Source: Polyangium jinanense
Lineage (GTDB): Bacteria > Myxococcota > Polyangia > Polyangiales > Polyangiaceae
Reading direction: 5' to 3'
Length of the DNA stretch: 64,000 nt
NCBI RefSeq assembly: GCF_028435365.1
Contig: NZ_JAGTJJ010000014.1
Location: forward strand, 1 to 64,000
Below the pieces are notes generated by a model. It searched no databases and was not told the origin of the DNA. It saw nothing but the letters and a program-made list of their open reading frames with translations. A program made the position numbers and the translations under genes. Of the stretch, positions 58,758-64,000 are shown piece by piece. Numbering within the stretch: the first letter of the stretch is position 1; every line of letters begins with the position of its first letter.

Positions 58758-60145
58758 GAATCTCCCTCGATGATGAACGTGGGGACCGTTCCCGCCCCCG
58801 CATGAACGTTGCACATGTTCGTCGCGGATAACCTGCCCAGCATACCGCCGAGCTCGCCGCGAAACAGGATCGGATCGAGCTCGATGTGACGCCGCGAGAA
58901 GTAGAGCTCGCCCGCCGCGCCAACTTCCGGAAACATCGACGTCGGTAACGAAACGCGGAGCTGCAAAACGGACGGATCGACGAGCGCGAGCTTCAGCGCT
59001 CGCTCCCACACGCTGCTCTCCACGTTCGCGCCGATCACCACGCCACGACCGCCGACCTCGTCGTTCGGCTTGAGCACGAGGCGCGCGCGGTTGTCACGGG
59101 CCCACGGGACGAGGTCGATCTCCACGCCGTCCGGCCCTTCGGTCTTCATCTCCTCGACGCGCCTCGTCCACGGGATGAACTGGCGCACGGCCGCGCCCTC
59201 GTCCTTCGTGTAGAGCGCCGTCACGCGCGGATCGAAGAGCAGGGCGAAGAGGACCTTCTTGTCGAGCAGCTTCGCGCGGAAGCTGTTCACGACGCACACG
59301 ACGCGCGCCTTGTACGCCTCGATGAGCGGGCGCACCTCGTCCTCGCGGCCGAGCAGCTCGCTCGTGAGCACGCGGCGGTAGACGAGGTCGATCTCCTCGC
59401 CCTTCGCCGAGAGCTTGCCGTCGCGGTACTCGAGCTCGCGCGGATCGACGAAGCGCGCCGGGATGCCGTGCAGCCGGAAGCGCTCGCAGATCATGTCGAA
59501 CTCGGTCCGCGTCGCGACCTCCTGCCAGTCGACGACGGCGACTTTGGGGACGTGCGTTCCGCCGAACTCGTGCCACGCGTCGAGGATCGAGCCGACGAGG
59601 GAGTTGCCCGCGTAGACGGGCGTGATCGGCGAGACGCGGGCGAACTCGCGCATCGGCTGGAAGGCCTCGAAGAGCTCGGTGAGCCTGTCGGCGTAGCTCG
59701 GGCCGAAGGCGCCCTCGGCGTTGAGCTCGACGAACGAGAGCTCGGACCCCGCGAGGACCGCGTCGAGACGCGTGACGACGCCGACGGACTCGAACGCGGG
59801 GTTGTAGGAAAGGAGCCGTCGTTCGCCGTCCGTCAGGCCCATGAGCTCGAGGAGCGTGGGGTCTGCGAGGACGAGGTCCTTCGCCTTGATGACGGCGCTG
59901 CGGAAGTGCCGGAGCGCCCCGAGGAGCAGGTTGTACTGGGCGCGGAGGACGAAGTTCGGACGGAGGAACGTGCAGAGAGGCCGACCGGCGAAAACCGCGC
60001 CTCGCGCCACCATGCGTTCGAGCAGGGCGAGGTGATCCTCGCCCCCTCGATCCACGTAGGCCGTGAGCGCGTCGTGGTAGCGGTCGACGGCTGCGTCGAG
60101 CGCGGCGGTGAAGGGGTGCTTCGACGGCCGCTCGTGGGTGGTCAC
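58754..60145 (-). CDS. Circularly permuted ATP-grasp-like ligase
   Basis: A 463-residue protein of the glutathionylspermidine-synthase/circularly permuted ATP-grasp type. Visible are LSFVELNAEGAFGPSYADRL, KVAVVDWQEVATRTEFDM, the Gly-rich ATP loop RLVLKPNDEVGGRGVVIG, and a late segment with ATNMCNVHAGAG. It should activate a carboxylate as acyl phosphate and join it to an amine. It overlaps both neighbours by 4 bp (the ATP-grasp gene before it and the GCS2 gene after it). Confidence 0.78.
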   Translation of the reverse strand: MTTHERPSKHPFTAALDAAVDRYHDALTAYVDRGGEDHLALLERMVARGAVFAGRPLCTFLRPNFVLRAQYNLLLGALRHFRSAVIKAKDLVLADPTLLELMGLTDGERRLLSYNPAFESVGVVTRLDAVLAGSELSFVELNAEGAFGPSYADRLTELFEAFQPMREFARVSPITPVYAGNSLVGSILDAWHEFGGTHVPKVAVVDWQEVATRTEFDMICERFRLHGIPARFVDPRELEYRDGKLSAKGEEIDLVYRRVLTSELLGREDEVRPLIEAYKARVVCVVNSFRAKLLDKKVLFALLFDPRVTALYTKDEGAAVRQFIPWTRRVEEMKTEGPDGVEIDLVPWARDNRARLVLKPNDEVGGRGVVIGANVESSVWERALKLALVDPSVLQLRVSLPTSMFPEVGAAGELYFSRRHIELDPILFRGELGGMLGRLSATNMCNVHAGAGTVPTFIIEGDS

Positions 60146-61122
60146 GTGCCTCTATCCCACCGGATGGGTTCGACCTCGGCGGCCATCTTGCTCCAGGCGT
60201 AGCGGTCGCGGATCGTGCGGCCCTCCTTGGCGGCTTTGACGCAGAACTCGACCATCCAGTCGGTGACCGTGTCGAAGAAACGCTCGCCGAGGTGCTCGAT
60301 GTGCATGTCGGGCGCGGGGTTCGTGAAGTCGATGGCGTAGGGGACGCCGTCCTTGATGGCGAACTCGACCGAGTTCATGTCGTAGCCGAGCGCGTGGTTC
60401 AGGCGCAGCGCGTCGTTGACGATACGGTCGTGCAGGTCTTGCGGGAGCCAGCGCTCCTGGTCGCGGAAGATGTAGCGACCGCGGAGGCCCGTCGGGCCGA
60501 TCTGCTTCGGGTCGTACTGGATCGTGAGGACACGCTCGCGGCCGATACAGATGCAGCGCGCGTAGTCGTCGAAGTCGATGAACTCCTGCAGCGTCATCAC
60601 GTTGAGGTTCGAGGCGTCGTAGGCGCGCAGCAGATCCATCGGGGTGCGCACGACGGTCACGTCCTTCCAGCCGCCGCCGTCGGCGGGCTTCAGGATCGCC
60701 GGGAACCCCACGTACTCGACGATGGCGTCCCAGTTCAGCGGGAACTCGAGGTTGCGGAGCGACCGGTTCTTGTCGATCGCGGGGATGTAGTCCTTCTGCG
60801 GAAGCATCACCGTGCGCGGCGTGGCGACGCCGAGGCGCGAGGCGAGCGAGTAGCCGAAGAACTTGTCGTCGGCGCTCCACCACAAGGGGTCGTTGATCAC
60901 GTACGCGCCGCCGAGGGCCGCGGCCTTGAGGTAGAAGCGGTAGTGCTTGACCTCCTGGCTGATGCGGTCGACGAGCACGCGGTACGGGGAGACGAAGCGC
61001 TCCGGCGTCCCTCCGATCTTCGCGAACTCCGCCTGGATGCCCGGGACTCGGTTGCAGCGCTCGATGAACGCCTGGGGGAAGGACTGCTCCCAGCCCGCGA
61101 GAATGCCGATCCGCTCCGTCAT
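60142..61122 (-). CDS. ATP-grasp ligase (RimK/D-Ala ligase-like)
   Basis: A 326-residue ATP-grasp enzyme. Landmarks are FPAILKPADGGGWKDVTVV (ATP-binding Lys and Gly-rich loop), LQEFIDFDDYARCICIG, and the metal-binding end YAIDFTNPAPDMHIEHLG. It is the first gene of the ligase trio and begins 185 bp before tRNA-Val. Likely a peptide- or amide-forming ligase; the substrate is unknown. Confidence 0.85.
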   Translation of the reverse strand: MTERIGILAGWEQSFPQAFIERCNRVPGIQAEFAKIGGTPERFVSPYRVLVDRISQEVKHYRFYLKAAALGGAYVINDPLWWSADDKFFGYSLASRLGVATPRTVMLPQKDYIPAIDKNRSLRNLEFPLNWDAIVEYVGFPAILKPADGGGWKDVTVVRTPMDLLRAYDASNLNVMTLQEFIDFDDYARCICIGRERVLTIQYDPKQIGPTGLRGRYIFRDQERWLPQDLHDRIVNDALRLNHALGYDMNSVEFAIKDGVPYAIDFTNPAPDMHIEHLGERFFDTVTDWMVEFCVKAAKEGRTIRDRYAWSKMAAEVEPIRWDRGT

Positions 61123-61262
61123 GCGACTCTCCGTTCCTCCTTGGGCCGCCCGTCGCGGCCAAGGCGCGCGCCGTCGATCGTGCGCCCGCGCATCGACTCT
61201 AGCCCGATTGTTCGTGCAGGCGGAAGTTTGGCGTGGCGTGATCCGCCCCAGAAAAAAACCTC

Positions 61263-61290
61263 TTGACGGAAAAGGTCCCCCGAGTAGACT
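61263..61290 (+). promoter_or_regulatory. Promoter of tRNA-Val
   Basis: TTGACG (61263-61268) and TAGACT (61285-61290) are spaced by 16 bp and lie 17 bp upstream of the tRNA. The -35 box matches the housekeeping consensus at five of six positions, the -10 box at four. Confidence 0.7.
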
Positions 61291-61307
61291 CCGCGGCCTC
61301 TCCGTCG

Positions 61308-61379
61308 GGGCGGGTAGCTCAGCGGTAGAGCATTGGCCTTACAAGCCGATGGTCGCAGGTTCGAACCCTGTCCCGCCCA
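61308..61379 (+). tRNA. tRNA-Val (anticodon TAC)
   Basis: A 72-nt cloverleaf: acceptor GGGCGGG/CCCGCCC, D stem GCTC/GAGC, anticodon stem TTGGC/GCCGA with loop CTTACAA (anticodon TAC), T stem GCAGG/CCTGT with loop TTCGAAC. The discriminator is A; CCA is not encoded. No variable-arm oddity. Confidence 0.96.
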
Positions 61380-61440
61380 CCCGGCTCCCCATCGAAGTTT
61401 GATGAGAGTCGGAGGCGGAAAAAAAAAAGAAAACAGGGGC

Positions 61441-61469
61441 TTGCAAACGGAGAACAAGGCTGGTAGACA
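61441..61469 (+). promoter_or_regulatory. Promoter of tRNA-Asp
   Basis: TTGCAA (61441-61446) and TAGACA (61464-61469) with a 17-bp spacer lie about 48 bp before the tRNA. The -10 shares TAGAC with that of the tRNA-Val promoter. A poly-A stretch precedes it. Confidence 0.55.
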
Positions 61470-61517
61470 CCGGCCCCGTCAGCGAGAACGAAACAGCGAC
61501 GCGCAGTTCGACACCAT

Positions 61518-61591
<74 letters not shown>

Positions 61592-61610
61592 CTCTCTTGT
61601 ATGCAGTACC

Positions 61611-61650
61611 AAAACAGCCGATCCCGAAAGGGTTCGGCTGTTTTGCTTTT
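61611..61650. terminator. Strong intrinsic terminator, bidirectional
   Basis: An 11-bp stem AAAACAGCCGA/TCGGCTGTTTT encloses an inner CCC-GAAA-GGG cap and is followed by TTTTGCTTTT on the plus strand. On the minus strand the A-run gives a matching T-run. It ends the tRNA-Asp transcript and can also stop transcription from the convergent ClpV-N/LysM gene. Confidence 0.9.
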
Positions 61651-61715
61651 GTCCGCCCGCTTCGCGCTCCCTCCCCACCCGGTTCGCCCGGCGCGGCGAG
61701 GAGAGCGTCGGGGCG

Positions 61716-62450
61716 CTAGTGCAGACGCCGCGCTGCGGCCTCGGCCTCGTTCTGCTCGATGACGTCGGGCAGCACGCGCAGCCGCACGAGGGTCCCGGGC
61801 AGGAGCTCGTCGTGGATGTGCAGCCGGTTCTCCTCGGCCACCTGCTCGACGTCGAGCGCGAACTCCCGCGCGATGCCGAGCAAGGTGTCGCCCGCGCGAA
61901 CACGGTAAAGCACCTCCTCGCGCGGCCCCGGCAGGTTGCTCCGCGGAGCGGGCTGCCGCGCCGCTTCTTGCGCCTCGCCCGAGGTCGCGCCGATACGCGG
62001 TAGCTCCGTGGAGTCCGGTGCCGCGTCGGCGCCGGGGCGCACGTGTCGCTCGATCGTGGCGAGGTCGTATCGCCCGGGCATCCGACGGATCAGCGCGAGG
62101 ATCATACCGCTGCGGACCGTCGTGTACTCGTGGCGGATCGAGCCGAAGGTCCACGCGTCCTGCAGGAGCTCGATGAGCACCGGCGAGAAGACCGGCCGAC
62201 CCGTGTGCCCTCCCGGCAAGGCCGCTTCGGCAGCAAGGAGCGCATGCCGGAGCGCCGCGCGGTCGATGCCCTGCTGCTCGACGACCCTCGAGAGATCACA
62301 CGTCACGTCGTCGAGAAGCGCGAGGAGCATGTGCACCAGCGTTACCTCGGGGTTCTTCGCGTTCACGGTCCGCAGGACCGCACCCTCGAGCGCCGTCATG
62401 CAGGCGCGAGACAACTTCCGAATCAGCCGCTTGATGTCGACGACGATCAT
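61716..62450 (-). CDS. ClpV N-domain-like/LysM fusion protein
   Basis: A 244-residue protein. Residues 1-125 resemble the N-terminal double-repeat domain of ClpV/TssH, the type VI secretion disaggregase: LIRKLSRACMTALEGAV, VTLVHMLLALLDDV, LSPVLIELLQDAW-like PVFSPVLIELLQDAWTFGS and VRSGMILALI. No AAA+ domain follows. Instead a linker leads to a C-terminal LysM domain (182-226, VLYRVRAGDTLLGIAREFALD, LLPGTLVRLRV). The fusion could bind secretion-sheath or other substrates through the first domain and glycan or protein partners through LysM. No T6SS genes are in view. It has no signal peptide. Confidence 0.8.
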   Translation of the reverse strand: MIVVDIKRLIRKLSRACMTALEGAVLRTVNAKNPEVTLVHMLLALLDDVTCDLSRVVEQQGIDRAALRHALLAAEAALPGGHTGRPVFSPVLIELLQDAWTFGSIRHEYTTVRSGMILALIRRMPGRYDLATIERHVRPGADAAPDSTELPRIGATSGEAQEAARQPAPRSNLPGPREEVLYRVRAGDTLLGIAREFALDVEQVAEENRLHIHDELLPGTLVRLRVLPDVIEQNEAEAAARRLH

Positions 62451-62542
62451 TCGAAGGCTCCGGGCACGGGCGCGATGCGGGTCGCGAGGGATCGATCACG
62501 CCCGCTGCACGGAGTCTACGCTCGCCACGTCGCCCCGGGGAA

Positions 62543-63370
62543 TCAGGACTCGGAGACGGCGCCCGCCTTCGAGACGTTGAACGAGAACGACTTCGCGCCG
62601 CTCGTCACGGTGACCTTGATCGTGTCCTCGTCGACGCGCTCGAAGCTCATCGCGATCGAGCGCTCCTTCGGATCCGCGAGCCTGTAGGTCCCCGCCTGCG
62701 GCACGGGGTCGACCCAGCGGAACTCGACGCCCTCGATCGAGAGGTCCCACGTCCCGCCCTGCCCCGTCCACGCGCGTGAGCCGTCGACCTGAAAACCCTC
62801 GGCGAGCCCGCCTTCGAGCGGGCGTTGCGTGCGGTCGCCCGTGCCCTTGCCGGTCTTGCCGTCTTCGATGCGCGTCCAGTCGAGCTCGTGCACGACGTGG
62901 CGCGTCTCGTTGGCCGCGCTCCACGTGACCTCGGCCGTGCCACTCACCTCGACGCGGCCGTTCGAAAGCTTTGTCCACGTATGATTCACGACGACGTCGC
63001 TCATGTCGTTCTTCGTCACCGTGATCTCGTGCGTGCCGCTGTACGTGTTGCCCTTGTAGGTACAGCTCCCGGGGTTCTTGCCGTACTCGACCTTGAGCGT
63101 CGGCCCCGTGAGCGTGACGGCGGCGCACGGGAGCTGTGAGGTGACGAAGTCGCGGATCTCCTGCGCCGCGGCCTCGGCGGCCTGACCGATGGTGAAGTCG
63201 GTGGTGATCTCGATGCTGCCCGCGGTGACGTTCTCGGCGTCGCCCGAGATGCTGGCCTCTTGCACGGCCTGTAGCGCCTCGGCCGTCGTCATCTCTTCTT
63301 GCTTGCGGCAGGACGTGGTGGCGAGCGTGGCGGGGATCAACAGGGCGATGACGAAAGCGCGCGTGTGCAT
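62543..63370 (-). CDS. Lipoprotein, unknown
   Basis: A 275-residue lipoprotein: signal MHTRAFVIALLIPATLATTSC (Cys 21), then an exported beta-rich domain with repeated strand patterns (SGTHEITVTKNDMSDVVVNH, NGRVEVSGTAEVTW, TIKVTVTSGAKSFSFN). One Cys pair is likely (LPCAAV, GSCTYKG). Function unknown. The ATG is chosen for the signal peptide; the frame extends far upstream without one. Confidence 0.78.
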   Translation of the reverse strand: MHTRAFVIALLIPATLATTSCRKQEEMTTAEALQAVQEASISGDAENVTAGSIEITTDFTIGQAAEAAAQEIRDFVTSQLPCAAVTLTGPTLKVEYGKNPGSCTYKGNTYSGTHEITVTKNDMSDVVVNHTWTKLSNGRVEVSGTAEVTWSAANETRHVVHELDWTRIEDGKTGKGTGDRTQRPLEGGLAEGFQVDGSRAWTGQGGTWDLSIEGVEFRWVDPVPQAGTYRLADPKERSIAMSFERVDEDTIKVTVTSGAKSFSFNVSKAGAVSES

Positions 63371-63518
63371 GCAAGTCCCTCCTCGATGAGATGTCCGGGT
63401 GCTTGGGACACGCGAGCCGTCGCGCGGGTAAAAAACGAGCGAGCGTTCGGCGGCGACGGCGGGAGAGCGGATTCGCTTGACATGGCCCGGCCAAACCCTA
63501 GAGAGCTGTCTTCGACGC

Positions 63519-64000
63519 ATGAAGATCGTGAGCTGGAACGTGAACGGGCTGCGGTCGGTCCTGGGGAAAGGTTTTTCCACGTGGCTCGCAAACGAGCGGG
63601 CCGACATCGTGGGCATCCAGGAGGTGCGCGCGCAGGAGGCGCAGCTCGGGCCGTGCCTGGAGTCGATCGGCGGCGCGTGGCTGCGCGCGTTCTCGGCGGC
63701 CGAGCGGCCGGGCTACAGCGGCGTGGGGCTGCTGTCGCGTTTGCCCGCGGACAAGATCTCGACGTCGCTGAAGGACGCGACGTTCGACGCCGAGGGGCGC
63801 GTGCAGATCGCGCGTTACGGGCGGCTCACGCTGGCGAACGTGTACTTCCCGAACGGCAGCGGGCCGAACCGCGACAACAGCCGCATCCCGTTCAAGCTCG
63901 CGTTCTACCGGCGTCTCTTCGACGTGCTGGAGGTGCGGCGGCGCCGTGGTGAGCCGATCCTCGTGATGGGCGATTTCAACACGGCGCATCGCGAGATCGA
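63519..64000 (+). CDS. xth: Exodeoxyribonuclease III (partial, cut by window end)
   Basis: The first 160 residues of an AP-endonuclease/exonuclease III. It starts MKIVSWNVNGLRSVLGKGF, with the metal-site Asn, then ADIVGIQEVRAQEAQLG (metal-binding Glu), GYSGVGLLSR, ANVYFPNGSGPNRDN and VMGDFNTAHREI, where the Asp/Asn pair of the active site is seen. The rest, including the final His motif, lies beyond the window. It repairs abasic sites in DNA. It diverges from the lipoprotein. Confidence 0.93.
   Translation, partial: MKIVSWNVNGLRSVLGKGFSTWLANERADIVGIQEVRAQEAQLGPCLESIGGAWLRAFSAAERPGYSGVGLLSRLPADKISTSLKDATFDAEGRVQIARYGRLTLANVYFPNGSGPNRDNSRIPFKLAFYRRLFDVLEVRRRRGEPILVMGDFNTAHREI

Overview
This window is GC-rich bacterial DNA (roughly 70% GC by eye) that reads as the chromosome of a myxobacterium, most likely from the Sorangium/Polyangium side of the group. 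The evidence is the two Hanks-type Ser/Thr kinases with C-terminal membrane anchors or long Pro/Ala tails, many lipoproteins of unknown function, a DUF4388 protein, a sigma-54 response regulator, and a protein with a myxobacterial MYXO-CTERM-like sorting tail. No plasmid, phage, transposase, CRISPR array or rRNA operon is visible. Two tRNA genes are present. The assignment rests on gene content only.

Layout. 0.1-12 kb: rutE-type nitroreductase behind a Ser/Thr kinase, a CAP-domain lipoprotein, an orphan BoxD/PaaZ-type aldehyde dehydrogenase, a TolC-type channel, TPR proteins and a DEAD-box-family helicase. 12-22.7 kb: envelope genes, including an L,D-transpeptidase, two unknown membrane proteins and a 1392-residue lipoprotein that looks like a fusion of two exported proteins. 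22.8-28.1 kb: a tight seven-gene run (DUF507, zinc ribbon, sugar epimerase, yicC, gmk, mtnP, PfkB kinase) diverging from a Crp/Fnr regulator. 29-34 kb: a RelA/SpoT-like protein with a 59-residue membrane protein, a cytochrome c pair, an OmpA-type lipoprotein and another lipoprotein. 34.5-38.1 kb: dnaE, followed by a 21-bp tandem array. 39.6-45.6 kb: MoxR ATPase, DUF4388 protein, sigma-54 regulator, bamD and greA. 45.6-51.7 kb: alkaline-phosphatase-superfamily/HEAT membrane protein and a yfgM-bamB-like pair. 52.2-57.5 kb: GNAT acetyltransferase, Ala/Pro-rich protein, second kinase, lipoprotein. 57.6-61.1 kb: a translationally coupled trio of ATP-dependent ligases (two ATP-grasp-like, one GCS2/YbdK). 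61.3-64 kb: tRNA-Val, tRNA-Asp, a strong terminator, a ClpV-N/LysM fusion, a lipoprotein and the start of exonuclease III.

The most striking unexplained structure is a family of interspersed elements of about 310 bp: four complete copies and one cut by the window edge. Each is built from two inverted arms of four hairpins around a core. Each lies close to gene 3' ends, and three of the four complete copies separate convergent genes. Stem sequences differ between copies while pairing is kept, so structure appears to be selected. Other leads are the RelA/SpoT-like gene with its small membrane partner, the ligase trio, the ClpV-N/LysM fusion, the internal MYXO-CTERM signal and the 21-bp tandem array.
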